From positions 17,117-81,116 of the forward strand of contig NZ_JAWLVJ010000021.1 in NCBI RefSeq assembly GCF_033100395.1: DNA of 64,000 nucleotides. The letters are read 5' to 3'. Below are positions 7,670-15,459 of the stretch, piece by piece. Below the pieces are notes generated by a model. That model did not search any database. It saw only the letters and a list, made by a program, of their open reading frames with translations, and was not told where the DNA came from. Every line of letters starts with the position of its first letter. The stretch's first letter is position 1. Source of the stretch: Terasakiella sp033100395 (lineage in GTDB: Bacteria; Pseudomonadota; Alphaproteobacteria; Rhodospirillales; Terasakiellaceae). Made by a program: the position numbers and the translations under genes.

Positions 7670-8068
7670 TCAGTTTGTAGACGTGAGGTAATCTTCCAAA
7701 TCAATCTGGCGCGCGTCAACTACTTTTTTACGAGGCACCCCTTTGAGCAGCTTGCGCAGGTATCGTTCAGTGATTTCAAGTTTGATGGCGATCTGAGCAT
7801 TCCCAAGACCTTCCTGACGAAGAGAAATCGCAATATTGCGAAGGCTTTCCGTATCGTCATAAATGGTCTTGGGAACCTCAATATACTCACCGGCAAAGTG
7901 GGTGCAGATGGCTTCTTTAACTTTGGGGTCCAATTGGTCAACAGCAGCGTTAGCACCGGACTTTGGAATATAGATTTTAACGCCGGGAAAAGCCCGAACG
8001 AGATCGCGCGCGACATTGAAGCCGCACAAATCGACAATCTCTTGAAGGCTTTTACGGATTTTTTCCAT
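7670..8068 (-). CDS. Mor/C-family transcriptional activator of phage middle/late genes
   Basis: The 132-residue protein is like Mu Mor and C: an N-terminal dimerisation part with 'VYIPK'-like 'IYIPKSG' and a C-terminal helix-turn-helix 'GLGNAQIAIKLEITERYLRKLL' (about 86-107). In Mu these proteins bind dyads upstream of -35-less promoters and recruit RNA polymerase. Its location directly before the lysis and head genes, with matching GGAACNGTTCC dyads downstream at 7651 and 303, points to control of both late units. Confidence 0.85.
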   Translation of the reverse strand: MEKIRKSLQEIVDLCGFNVARDLVRAFPGVKIYIPKSGANAAVDQLDPKVKEAICTHFAGEYIEVPKTIYDDTESLRNIAISLRQEGLGNAQIAIKLEITERYLRKLLKGVPRKKVVDARQIDLEDYLTSTN

Positions 8069-8071
8069 TGC

Positions 8072-8497
8072 TTAACGAGCCACCCAATCTTTTAAAGCAC
8101 GAATGACAGGATCAGCTTCCTTGTAGGTCAACCAGTTCAATTGATCCGGCAAAGTATAGGTTTTCTTTGCTTTATCATTCACAAAGGCGACCAGAGCAGC
8201 ACGTCTTTCGTCTTTCGTTTCAGCGCGCAGTTTGCCCTGTGTTGCCAATTCCCCCCACAAAGCCCAGATATAGCGCACATGCTTTTTGGATGAGGGTTTG
8301 AACGGTTTGGCTTCAGTCGTGTTTTCGTTCAATGAAACCAACACTTGGCGCAATTCGTCAGAGGTACAGTCCTTGGAGGAGGTCTTGCCTGTGACGCTTT
8401 CCATTGTGAGCTTGCGTTCGTCTTCACTGATGCCGCGTTTGTTACAGGCCGCACGGATCGCGCGGTTGTATCGGTTCCAGTCGCGTGTGGCTGTCAT
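8072..8497 (-). CDS. Mu gp16-like protein (DUF1018)
   Basis: The 141-residue basic protein is typical of the gp16 family encoded just before Mor in Mu-like phages. Recognisable parts are an N-terminal 'AIRAACNKRGISEDERKLTMESVTGK', a middle 'VRYIWALWGEL' and a C-terminal helical tail. The molecular function of the family is unknown; a role in middle-phase regulation or DNA transactions is assumed from position. It overlaps the next upstream gene by 4 bp. Confidence 0.8.
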   Translation of the reverse strand: MTATRDWNRYNRAIRAACNKRGISEDERKLTMESVTGKTSSKDCTSDELRQVLVSLNENTTEAKPFKPSSKKHVRYIWALWGELATQGKLRAETKDERRAALVAFVNDKAKKTYTLPDQLNWLTYKEADPVIRALKDWVAR

Positions 8498-8718
8498 AGC
8501 ACTTCCTCACAATCAAGTGCCTGTGGGACTGGCAGGTGATGGTCCGCTGCATATTCTTCAGCGCATTCCTTATGGGCGAGATACAGAACCTCGTTGGATT
8601 GGATCACAACAGGGACTTCCTCATATTTCAGTGAAATTGATTCTTCACAGAGAGGGCAGGTTGCAGAATGACGATGGTGGAAAGTCTCTCTCCAGTTTGC
8701 GACAGTGACTTTGCTCAT
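8494..8718 (-). CDS. Small putative zinc-binding phage protein
   Basis: The 74-residue protein has CPLC near residue 21 and a later H-x2-C pair ('LAHKECAEEY'), consistent with a single zinc site. No family is recognised. It overlaps both neighbours by 4 bp (ATGA junctions), which supports real translation within the middle operon. Confidence 0.6.
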   Translation of the reverse strand: MSKVTVANWRETFHHRHSATCPLCEESISLKYEEVPVVIQSNEVLYLAHKECAEEYAADHHLPVPQALDCEEVL

Positions 8719-9362
8719 GATTGACCTCCCAGCGGACGCAGCTTGGTAAAATCAATCTCAGGGGTGAAGAAACCTTGCTTGCCTTTGCAGGGGATGAATT
8801 CCAACGGGGTTGGATTTGCGAGTGTCCAGCCATAAGGACCACGGAACCAAGGGCTGTCGTGTTCTTCAACACAGTCAACGATTTCGACCATGCCGACAAT
8901 TCCACCACAGGGAACGTTATGTTCTTCGACATATTCCTTGTCTTCTACGGTCAAGCCAGCGTGGATCAAAATGAAACCGCGATAGTTAGTGCGGCGGTTG
9001 CGGTTCTCAACAGGCTTGTCGTTGTAAAGGATGTGATGTGCCCAAGGTTGGCGAATGCTGATTGCAGTATAAGGATAGCGAAACGGTGCAGATGTGCGCG
9101 GCAAGAAGAAATCTTGCAATTCGCCAGTCTGCCGATCGAGATGGTTACGGATGCCGAGGATGTCGTGAGCAAAGGTAAAATCGTCACAATCACGCAAGGC
9201 TGTTAGATGAAATGGTGCGCCGTTGCAATGCGTGGCTGTTACATCCATATCAACGTTCTTTTGATCAAACCACGCCTCGTCACCAAACATATCGCTGGCA
9301 CGTTGCACGATCTGATCAATATAGGCTCTTTCCGGTTTTGTGGTTTTAAAGCTGGGTAACAT
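8715..9362 (-). CDS. ASCH-domain protein with an N-terminal phage domain
   Basis: The 215-residue protein has residues about 1-95 resembling small phage proteins of unknown function ('AYIDQIVQRASDMFGDEAWF'). About 97-205 form an ASCH domain: 'ISIRQPWAHHIL', 'VENRNRRTNYRGFILIHAG', 'GGIVGMVEIVDC', 'GPYGWTL'. ASCH domains bind or process RNA or modified nucleic acid; the family includes a YqfB-type amidohydrolase that acts on modified cytidine. It lies next to a cytosine methyltransferase, so a link to modified-base handling is possible but only inferred. Good SD (AAGGA). Confidence 0.7.
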   Translation of the reverse strand: MLPSFKTTKPERAYIDQIVQRASDMFGDEAWFDQKNVDMDVTATHCNGAPFHLTALRDCDDFTFAHDILGIRNHLDRQTGELQDFFLPRTSAPFRYPYTAISIRQPWAHHILYNDKPVENRNRRTNYRGFILIHAGLTVEDKEYVEEHNVPCGGIVGMVEIVDCVEEHDSPWFRGPYGWTLANPTPLEFIPCKGKQGFFTPEIDFTKLRPLGGQS

Positions 9363-9399
9363 TTTTCAATCCTTTCTATCTGGATAAAACGTCAGGGGT

Positions 9400-10593
9400 T
9401 TAAGTTGCTAACAGGTGGTTGACGAAGTTGATGCGCTTGCCGATCCAGTTCATCACTGGCACAGCCATTGAATTGCCGATCTCGTGATAGCGTGGTCCGT
9501 CTGGAGATAAGGCCAGCACTTCGGCTTCTTCGCGTGACCAGCCAGCCGCCATGATGTAGGGGATCATTTCTTCCAGATCGCCACGTCTTGGTGCTTTCCA
9601 AGGGATCAGGGTGTAATCGTCTGGGAAACCCTGAAGGCGTTCGCATTCTCTGGGTGTCAGTTTTCTGGCGCGCAGATTGAACGGCACAACCATGTTTCCA
9701 GCGGCTTGATCGACGGATATGCCGCGATCTCCGCAGGTCAAGACAGCCAGTTGCCCCCCCGCATTTTGGTTGGCGTTAACGGAGTTCATAGCGCGCAGCG
9801 TAGGCGTTATGTCGAACTGGATGTCTTGGAGGTTATCCTTGCAGGAAAAGGCCACAGGAACCGCGTTAAAGGTTTCTGCGCGGCTGTAATCACCTGCATT
9901 GGTATCTAGGCAGTGCGCGATAAGTGGATCGCTTCCATCTCCACGGTCAAACGTAGAGCTAGTTCCAAGGGTGGGTATAGTTTGCGACCCCGCTTCCCGG
10001 ATCGGTGGAGTAAGCCCTTGCATGCTTTGGCGCTCAAGAAGAACCGCGACGGCAGGTCGCCAGTCTCCAAGATATCCGACAATGAAGAGACGGCGGCGTC
10101 GCTGGGGAATTCCGAAGTATTGAGCGTCCAAAATCCGTCCGAAGAACCCATAACCGAGTTCTTGAAGCGCTTGAGTGAAACATGCGAGGTCACTTGTTTC
10201 TTCCCATTCTTTAACCGCTTCATCATCCGGCGTACCTGAGTAGGACGAAAGGACACCGGGGACGTTTTCCCACAACAACCAGCGGGGCCGCTTTCTTTGA
10301 GCAAGTCTGAGAAATTCGAGGGCCAAGTTACCACGGTCGTCATCCAGTCCACCTCTAAGTCCTGATAGACTGAAGGATTGACAGGGGGTTCCGCCGACAA
10401 GCAGATCAATTGGTCCATATTCTTCTTCCTCGATCGTGGTGAAATCGCCATGCAAAGGTACATGGGGATAGTGTTTGGTTAAAACGGCGCGGGGATGTTT
10501 TGCGATCTCGGAAAAGAACGCAGCTTTCCAGCCCAACGGCTGCCACGCAACCGTTGCCGCCTCAATTCCACTGCATACACTTCCGTAGATCAT
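9400..10593 (-). CDS. C5-cytosine DNA methyltransferase (Dcm/Dnmt type)
   Basis: A 397-residue enzyme that transfers a methyl group from SAM to C5 of cytosine in DNA. Motif I 'GSVCSGIEAATVAW' opens the protein. Motif IV GTPCQSF holds the catalytic cysteine (about C71), motif VI ENVPG follows, and motif X 'HEIGNSMAVPV' is near the end. No restriction gene accompanies it, so it is an orphan phage methylase, probably protecting phage DNA from host restriction. The target site cannot be read from the sequence. Confidence 0.93.
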   Translation of the reverse strand: MIYGSVCSGIEAATVAWQPLGWKAAFFSEIAKHPRAVLTKHYPHVPLHGDFTTIEEEEYGPIDLLVGGTPCQSFSLSGLRGGLDDDRGNLALEFLRLAQRKRPRWLLWENVPGVLSSYSGTPDDEAVKEWEETSDLACFTQALQELGYGFFGRILDAQYFGIPQRRRRLFIVGYLGDWRPAVAVLLERQSMQGLTPPIREAGSQTIPTLGTSSTFDRGDGSDPLIAHCLDTNAGDYSRAETFNAVPVAFSCKDNLQDIQFDITPTLRAMNSVNANQNAGGQLAVLTCGDRGISVDQAAGNMVVPFNLRARKLTPRECERLQGFPDDYTLIPWKAPRRGDLEEMIPYIMAAGWSREEAEVLALSPDGPRYHEIGNSMAVPVMNWIGKRINFVNHLLAT

Positions 10594-10602
10594 GATGGCC
10601 TC

Positions 10603-11223
10603 TTACTCTTCGTCCAAAAGATCAACGGCATCTGGTGCAAGGTATTCGACAAGCTCATCAGAGAACGGCAATTCCAGAATTTGATGTGCCTTCACAATCG
10701 GCCCTGCACCATCACACCCGGCTTCAAGTTCTTGCCAGTCACTTTCCATGATGGCTTCCAGAAGGTCAGAGAGAGCGTCTTTGTAGTGGTGAGCCTCTTC
10801 GTAAAGTACCCTTTTGCGATCACAGTGATTTTCGATCTCTTTCAAAAGAAAGGTTTCACGCGCATCAGGCTGGATTGCCATTAACTGCATCAAGGGGCGT
10901 TCGTTAGCCCATGCGATCAAATCTTGATGATTCATGCCGCCGATCCAATCGGGTTTACGCATCCAGTTATAAACTTTATCCCACTCAGTACCTTTGGCTG
11001 GAGGAACCGTTGCGCCTTCAGCAGTTGGGGCTTGATCATCTTCATCGTTTACGCAGCGCACAGTAATTTGCCCCGTTTCAATGAGATCAAGTTCCACAGG
11101 CAACAAATGTTTGAGAAGGCATTTACCTTGTTCTTCTTGGCTTAAAGCTGATCCGGTATCGTAGAAATGAACGTCAATCACGCATTCGATACGAGCCGCT
11201 TTATCTCTATCCATAGTGTCCAT
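10603..11223 (-). CDS. Hypothetical phage protein, acidic
   Basis: A 206-residue acidic protein starting at MDTMDRDKAARIE, chosen because an AAGGAG Shine-Dalgarno sits just upstream. It has a conserved-looking middle ('WDKVYNWMRKPDWIGGMNHQDLIAWANERPLMQL') and a helical end. No catalytic motif is recognised. It lies between the cytosine methyltransferase and a DksA/TraR-like zinc-finger gene in the middle operon. Confidence 0.6.
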   Translation of the reverse strand: MDTMDRDKAARIECVIDVHFYDTGSALSQEEQGKCLLKHLLPVELDLIETGQITVRCVNDEDDQAPTAEGATVPPAKGTEWDKVYNWMRKPDWIGGMNHQDLIAWANERPLMQLMAIQPDARETFLLKEIENHCDRKRVLYEEAHHYKDALSDLLEAIMESDWQELEAGCDGAGPIVKAHQILELPFSDELVEYLAPDAVDLLDEE

Positions 11224-11234
11224 GAAGGTTCTCC

Positions 11235-11420
11235 TTAATCTGCGCAGTTGACGCATTTTTGAACGCCGGGAATGATTTTGCGGCGACCATCTGGGATGGC
11301 TTCACCACAATCGGCAAAGTGGGTGGCAGACGGGCGAGAGGAGCTGCTACCGTTCAGAGTGGAAAGAGAACGTTGCAGGTATTCTTGTTCGAGTTTTTGC
11401 GCTAGATCGACTTGATCCAT
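11235..11420 (-). CDS. DksA/TraR-type zinc-finger protein with one missing cysteine
   Basis: The 61-residue protein has the short TraR layout: an N-terminal coiled helix, then 'ADCGEAIPDGRRKIIPGVQKCVNC'. TraR/DksA proteins enter the RNA polymerase secondary channel and change promoter choice without DNA binding. The usual CxxC start of the finger reads FxxC here, so one zinc ligand appears lost. It may use another residue or be structurally weakened. Confidence 0.75.
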   Translation of the reverse strand: MDQVDLAQKLEQEYLQRSLSTLNGSSSSRPSATHFADCGEAIPDGRRKIIPGVQKCVNCAD

Positions 11421-11437
11421 TATTCGTGGTCCTTTGT

Positions 11438-11632
11438 TTAGTTTAGTGTTGGCGTGTATCGGATGATGTCTGTAGGCTCCAAACCAAGGCTGGCAGGAGT
11501 GAGATCGGGGAAAGCCCAGCCTCGGCGAATATGTTCCTTGCAGAAGTCTTCAGCCGTTATTTCCATTCCGTGTTCCATGAGAATGATTTTCATACGGGCT
11601 TGATGGACAAGTGGGTTTGTTTCGATTTTCAT
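11438..11632 (-). CDS. Small hypothetical phage protein
   Basis: A 64-residue protein with no recognised family. It contains 'RGWAFPDLTPASLGLEPTDIIRY'. Its start overlaps the stop of the preceding methyltransferase gene by 4 bp, which supports translation. No function can be suggested. Confidence 0.5.
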   Translation of the reverse strand: MKIETNPLVHQARMKIILMEHGMEITAEDFCKEHIRRGWAFPDLTPASLGLEPTDIIRYTPTLN

Positions 11633-12312
11633 GCAGCCTCTCCCAAGAGTTTGTCGACTTCGTTGCCAAAGAATGACCAGCCTTTGCGTTTTGCCAGCTC
11701 AGGATCGGGACGGGCGAACAGGTCAAGGTAGGGGCCGTTGAACATTGTCTCGGCGCGTTCATATTGATCCGGTGGCTTTTGGCTGTGTTCTCTGCGTTTT
11801 GAGCGGATGCAATCTGCTGGGTACCATTCAATGAAATCGCGCACCGAGCGGACACCTTCTGGGACTTCAACCTCACCAAAGAAATTGAAAGTTTTTTTCA
11901 GTTTAGGTTTACCGCGTGTCAGCAAAAGGCAAGGTTCAAGGTTTTTGCGAGTGCCATATCCACCGCCAAAGGCATACTTATCGGTCTCAGGGTTGTACTT
12001 GATCCACTCCCAGCCCAGACCGCTATATTCAAAGCCAAGCTCTGTAATGACCTTGTGCCATTCCATCATCAAAGGCCATGTAACCCACATGAGATGGACG
12101 CAATCCGTGGCGAAGATGCCGTCGATCTCTTTTCCAAACGCGATGATTTCATCAATGGTCATGCAGTCATAATGAGAAACAGCGTTCTTCCCAGAATAGT
12201 TTTTGAACAACCAAGGAAAATCAGAAATCACCACGCGCCAGCCGCCGTGGGGACGGATCGCGTAGAGCTGATCAACTGTCTTTGCGAGATTGGGGTGCAT
12301 AGTGAATTCCAT
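11629..12312 (-). CDS. MT-A70-like DNA adenine N6-methyltransferase
   Basis: A methyltransferase of about 227 residues. The catalytic motif IV reads DFPW ('VVISDFPWLFKNYSG') rather than the usual DPPW. Later parts fit the family: 'HLMWVTWPLMMEWHKVITELGF', 'KNLEPCLLLTRGKP', and 'HSQKPPDQYERAETMFNGPYLDLFAR'. It probably methylates adenine in phage DNA as an orphan modification enzyme. The start could be 12312 or 12300; upstream codons up to 12420 look less protein-like and overlap the preceding gene. Confidence 0.85.
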   Translation of the reverse strand: MEFTMHPNLAKTVDQLYAIRPHGGWRVVISDFPWLFKNYSGKNAVSHYDCMTIDEIIAFGKEIDGIFATDCVHLMWVTWPLMMEWHKVITELGFEYSGLGWEWIKYNPETDKYAFGGGYGTRKNLEPCLLLTRGKPKLKKTFNFFGEVEVPEGVRSVRDFIEWYPADCIRSKRREHSQKPPDQYERAETMFNGPYLDLFARPDPELAKRKGWSFFGNEVDKLLGEAA

Positions 12313-12580
12313 AGGTGTTTGTATTTCTTGTGACGGCTGAAACGATGTCCGACCATTTGCCGCCTTGTTCGAGATAGTTGGGAATGTAGGTCTCAGGGTC
12401 GGGAACGATATTGGTTTCATCCCCGGCCTTCAGAGCTGCATTCGCCTGCTTTATTTCATCCATAAGCGCTCTACGTTGGGCGGTGCTGCCTCGTCCCCGG
12501 ACAAAACACGCCGCTTTAAGAGCGAGGCTTTCCAGCCTGTTTCTTAAATCTGCGGGGGTGATTTTATCCGGGGTGCTCAT
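12272..12580 (-). CDS. Hypothetical phage protein
   Basis: A 102-residue protein, helical in its first half ('LRNRLESLALKAACFVRGRGSTAQRRALMDEIKQANAAL') with a polar tail. It overlaps the adenine methyltransferase start by about 30-40 bp, suggesting translational coupling. No family recognised. Confidence 0.55.
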   Translation of the reverse strand: MSTPDKITPADLRNRLESLALKAACFVRGRGSTAQRRALMDEIKQANAALKAGDETNIVPDPETYIPNYLEQGGKWSDIVSAVTRNTNTYGIHYAPQSRKDS

Positions 12581-12584
12581 GGCT

Positions 12585-13049
12585 TTAAGCGTTCACGGTT
12601 TCGCTTTCCGCAATGGCGCGCACCACATCAATAACGCGTTTGCGGATAACGGGGTCTTGAAGACGGCTAAAGGTCCGCACCAGTTCCAACGTCTGGCGGC
12701 GGTGAAGGGTTAAGTGTTCTTCGGGGATATCGCTTTCTGCAGTTTCGCCTTCATAGCCGGAGAAGCTTTCCTGCACGCTTTCCGGCATATCTTCAAAGAA
12801 GAATGAGATAGGCACATCTAAAACGTTACCCAACTGCCATAGCTTACTGGCGCTGACGCGGTTGGCGCCTCGTTCATATTTTTGGATTTGCTGGAACGTC
12901 AAGCCAATGCTTTCGCCCAACTTACCTTGGGTCATACCCATAAGGGTACGGCGTAATTTGATGCGCTGCCCAACATGCACATCGACAGGGTGAGGGGTAT
13001 CGCTGCCGCGTGTGCCGGGTAGAGGCTTGTGGTGATTGTCTAAAGGCAT
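12585..13049 (-). CDS. XRE-family regulator of the alphaproteobacterial PraR/SinR-like type
   Basis: A 154-residue protein starting at MPLDNHHKPL (AGGAG Shine-Dalgarno just upstream). The helix-turn-helix spans about 26-80 ('VGQRIKLRRTLMGMTQGKLGESIGLTFQQIQKYERGANRVSASKLWQLGNVL'), then 'VPISFFFEDM'. This closely resembles host regulators widespread in Alphaproteobacteria rather than phage repressors. Encoded in the early/middle operon, it may imitate or compete with a host regulator; this is inference. Confidence 0.8.
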   Translation of the reverse strand: MPLDNHHKPLPGTRGSDTPHPVDVHVGQRIKLRRTLMGMTQGKLGESIGLTFQQIQKYERGANRVSASKLWQLGNVLDVPISFFFEDMPESVQESFSGYEGETAESDIPEEHLTLHRRQTLELVRTFSRLQDPVIRKRVIDVVRAIAESETVNA

Positions 13050-13115
13050 TATGTTGCTCCTATTGTCTAAAGGAAATCGGTTCGTGTGGGGTCCAGCCAA
13101 CGAGCCGATTTTTTG

Positions 13116-13403
13116 TTAATCCGCTTTGTTTTCGTTTAGCGGATGCATGATTTCCATCAGCGCCATGTCCCATGCTTTGGAATAACGGACACAGGCTTCC
13201 GGGTAGTTTCGGGTTCCGCCTTCATGACTTTCACGAAGACAGTCTTTTGTTGCTTCTTGCAGCTCGTTTATTGTGCTTTCGCTAACGGCAGAGCGGTGCA
13301 GAACGCAGAGGTGGTTGTCGTCCCAGTAGCTGCCACCATCAGTGACTTCACGCTTACAGTCTGGGACGTCGCAAATGTGTTTGTATGTCTTGACGGTGGT
13401 CAT
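13116..13403 (-). CDS. Small cysteine/histidine-rich hypothetical phage protein
   Basis: A 95-residue protein with an N-terminal group 'HICDVPDCKREV...HLCVLHRSAV', consistent with a zinc site (C, C, C, H), then a helical region. No family recognised. It is 3 bp downstream of the next small gene in the operon. Confidence 0.5.
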   Translation of the reverse strand: MTTVKTYKHICDVPDCKREVTDGGSYWDDNHLCVLHRSAVSESTINELQEATKDCLRESHEGGTRNYPEACVRYSKAWDMALMEIMHPLNENKAD

Positions 13404-13406
13404 GGT

Positions 13407-13601
13407 TTAAGCGGCCTCGAAATTGAGAGCCTGAGTTTTGTAGTCGTCAGGCACTTCGGAAATGATCGGTTTGCGGGGTAAGGTGATGCCGCACTGTTTG
13501 GCAACGGTGCAGGCACCCTTGGGATGACGGGCGATCACATAGACAGGCTGAACATTTTCGCCCTCTACACGAAAGACCTTTGAAGCTTTTTTCTTAGCCA
13601 T
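13407..13601 (-). CDS. Small basic hypothetical phage protein
   Basis: About 64 residues, with a basic start (MAKKKASKVFRV) and a conserved-looking 'YVIARHPKGACTVAKQCGITLPRKPIISEVP'. The start overlaps the end of the DUF3164 gene by 8 bp. No function recognised. Confidence 0.5.
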   Translation of the reverse strand: MAKKKASKVFRVEGENVQPVYVIARHPKGACTVAKQCGITLPRKPIISEVPDDYKTQALNFEAA

Positions 13602-14253
13602 CACTTTCCCCTTTTTTTGGGTCGAGTTTCAGTACGGCAGAGGCCAGATCGATCGTGATCGATTTCCATTTACCTTCGGGCGTATCGCGGCGGTAAAAGC
13701 GGAAATAGGTTTTGGAGCCTTCGGTCTTGATGCTGTCGTTAATGGCATCAATGGCTGCGCGCCATTTGTCGTGGTCGATCTCAATACGGCGAAGCTGGAA
13801 GAGAGCTGCGCGATTGACCTGACCCGGCTTGTCCACATTGAAGGCGTGGTTCACAAGGGCGCGGATTTCGTCGCGGCTTCCCTCAGACCATTCTTCAATA
13901 CATTCTTCGATCAGTTCTTTTGCGATCTGAAGTTCAGAGCCAAAGTCGATGTAATCCTGTACAGCCACAACAACTTTCATTTTGCCATCAAAGCTAGTCA
14001 GGGTGACATTGCCTTTCTTGCCGCCTTTTTCTACGCCGTATTTGTCGCGCAGAATGTCCTGAAATGCGGCAACGTCTGAGAAGGTGTGACCTTTGAAGCG
14101 CGCGATCTGAGCGTTCAGTTCATCGGCAAAGCCAAGAATTTTACGAACTGTCTGATCTTGTAGCTTGTCTGTGTCCTTGACCTTATCAATAGGCCAGAAG
14201 GCACCCTTGGAATCTTCCATGAAACCATCGGGAACTTGCGTTTCGGTACTCAT
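13594..14253 (-). CDS. DUF3164 family protein (Mu-like early/middle gene)
   Basis: A 219-residue protein starting at MSTETQVPDGFMEDSKGAFWPIDKVKD, the usual opening of DUF3164 proteins. The middle contains 'DLLRDKYGV'-like 'DILRDKYGVEKGGKKGNVTLTSFDG' and the C-terminus 'YFRFYRRDTPEGKWKSITIDL'. It is common in Mu-like phages downstream of the transposition genes; function unknown. Its start overlaps the stop of a 28-codon ORF by 4 bp (ATGA), so upstream in-frame codons are not needed. Confidence 0.82.
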   Translation of the reverse strand: MSTETQVPDGFMEDSKGAFWPIDKVKDTDKLQDQTVRKILGFADELNAQIARFKGHTFSDVAAFQDILRDKYGVEKGGKKGNVTLTSFDGKMKVVVAVQDYIDFGSELQIAKELIEECIEEWSEGSRDEIRALVNHAFNVDKPGQVNRAALFQLRRIEIDHDKWRAAIDAINDSIKTEGSKTYFRFYRRDTPEGKWKSITIDLASAVLKLDPKKGESDG

Positions 14254-14336
14254 TTTAAAAAGCCTTTCGGTTTGGGTTTGAAAACGACTTGGATGAAATA
14301 GCGCCATTGCTGGCGGATGAATTTGAACGGGTTCAT
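14250..14336 (-). CDS. Predicted 28-residue small basic phage protein
   Basis: A short frame (MNPFKFIRQQWRYFIQ...) that overlaps the stop of the upstream 81-codon gene and the start of the DUF3164 gene by ATGA-type 4-bp junctions on both sides. The chain of coupled junctions argues for translation. It is amphipathic and basic with several aromatic residues, so it could be membrane-associated. No family recognised. Confidence 0.45.
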   Translation of the reverse strand: MNPFKFIRQQWRYFIQVVFKPKPKGFLK

Positions 14337-14578
14337 GCGGCACCTCCATCTGGGGGACCTGTTTTGTTTTTGGACTTTTTGAAATCCATCAGAGACACAA
14401 CGACCTGACATGGATCGTCAGCAATGACATGTTGTTCCATTTCAATTGCTGTCACTCTTGCTGCGGAAAGGTTTTCTAGGAGAATGCCAACCTGCGCCGC
14501 TGTTAAATGAAGCTCACCAAAATCATTACGTGTCTGGCGGATTAAGCTGTGAATATTACCTAAATCCTGACTAAGCAT
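14333..14578 (-). CDS. Hypothetical phage protein
   Basis: An 81-residue mostly helical protein ('LTAAQVGILLENLSAARVTAIEMEQHVIADDPC'), with a lysine-rich end. It overlaps its upstream neighbour by 8 bp and the 28-codon ORF by 4 bp. No family recognised. Confidence 0.5.
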   Translation of the reverse strand: MLSQDLGNIHSLIRQTRNDFGELHLTAAQVGILLENLSAARVTAIEMEQHVIADDPCQVVVSLMDFKKSKNKTGPPDGGAA

Positions 14579-14915
14579 TATCCCCTCCCTTTAGCTTGTG
14601 AGGGCAGCCCTGACAGGCTTTCCATTGGCGGATGGCGTGTTTGCCACTCATGGGCATGTCGCGGCTGGACAGGTCGGCGCAATCGTCTTGTGCGATGTCG
14701 GTGCCTTGGTGGGGGCAGTTTACACGCCCGACCAAGGCTCGAAGAATTTTGTCTTCGATGTTGTCTGTCTTCCCCGGATAAGACCCGTTTAGAAAGGCAG
14801 ATAAAGAGGAACGTGGGACACCGATCTTGTCGGCTACAACCTTCACCCCCCCCCTGCCGTCGTTAGCGGCATTGTAGGCATCCACCTCTTTCTTTGCGAT
14901 GTCTAACGCTTGCAT
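14571..14915 (-). CDS. Helix-turn-helix protein with a C-terminal cysteine cluster
   Basis: A 114-residue protein. Residues about 22-50 form a helix-turn-helix ('GVKVVADKIGVPRSSLSAFLNGSYPGKTDNIEDKIL'). The tail carries a CPH at about 69, two single cysteines and 'CQGCPH', a plausible zinc site. Comparable small DNA-binding proteins occur near the B gene in Mu-like phages. The 5' end overlaps the preceding winged-helix gene by 13 bp. Confidence 0.65.
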   Translation of the reverse strand: MQALDIAKKEVDAYNAANDGRGGVKVVADKIGVPRSSLSAFLNGSYPGKTDNIEDKILRALVGRVNCPHQGTDIAQDDCADLSSRDMPMSGKHAIRQWKACQGCPHKLKGGDNA

Positions 14916-15457
14916 GGAAAGACCTCCTGTGTGTTGGGGTCGTAAACTTCAGTGCGGTGATTGCGGATCATGGGGGCTTCAGGACCAAGATCACGGATCA
15001 GTGAGAAACGTTTCTCACGACCTGATTTCCTTAATGGTCTGAGGTAACCGGCTAGCTCCAGAACCTTGAGATAACGTTGAACGCCGTCTCTTGGTGCCTT
15101 CTCATCACGCGCGACCAGTTTGGTCAGATCAGCAATGGTGAACTTTTGCTTCAGCCGCATGGCATGCCAAATACGCATTCGCATGCTGTTCGTGTGCTTG
15201 CGGCAATTTGTGAAAGGTGCTTGCGGGGCAGACGTTAACTCGGTCCCGCTTGCAAAGACCATCTTGCCTTCTTCAGTCAGTTGGAAACAGCCTGTGTCCA
15301 CACGATCCACCATGCCGCGCGCAACTAATTTGCCGCAGGCTTGGATAATGGCTTTGCGCTTGATATCCAAAGCCTTGTCCAGAGCGTCTATGGTCAAACA
15401 GGCATCCGGCCCGATCTGCCGTAGAACGACGTTTTGGTGTGTGGCTTCCCCGCTCAT
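14903..15457 (-). CDS. Winged-helix DNA-binding phage protein
   Basis: The 184-residue protein seems to contain two winged-helix units: 'LTIDALDKALDIKRKAIIQACGKLVARGMVDRV...FQLTEEGK' and 'FTIADLTKLVARDEKAPRDGVQRYLKVLELAGYLRPLRKSGREKRFSLI'. It lies immediately after the MuB-like gene, a position often held by such regulators in alphaproteobacterial Mu-like phages. The specific role is unknown. Confidence 0.65.
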   Translation of the reverse strand: MSGEATHQNVVLRQIGPDACLTIDALDKALDIKRKAIIQACGKLVARGMVDRVDTGCFQLTEEGKMVFASGTELTSAPQAPFTNCRKHTNSMRMRIWHAMRLKQKFTIADLTKLVARDEKAPRDGVQRYLKVLELAGYLRPLRKSGREKRFSLIRDLGPEAPMIRNHRTEVYDPNTQEVFPCKR

Positions 15458-15459
15458 GG

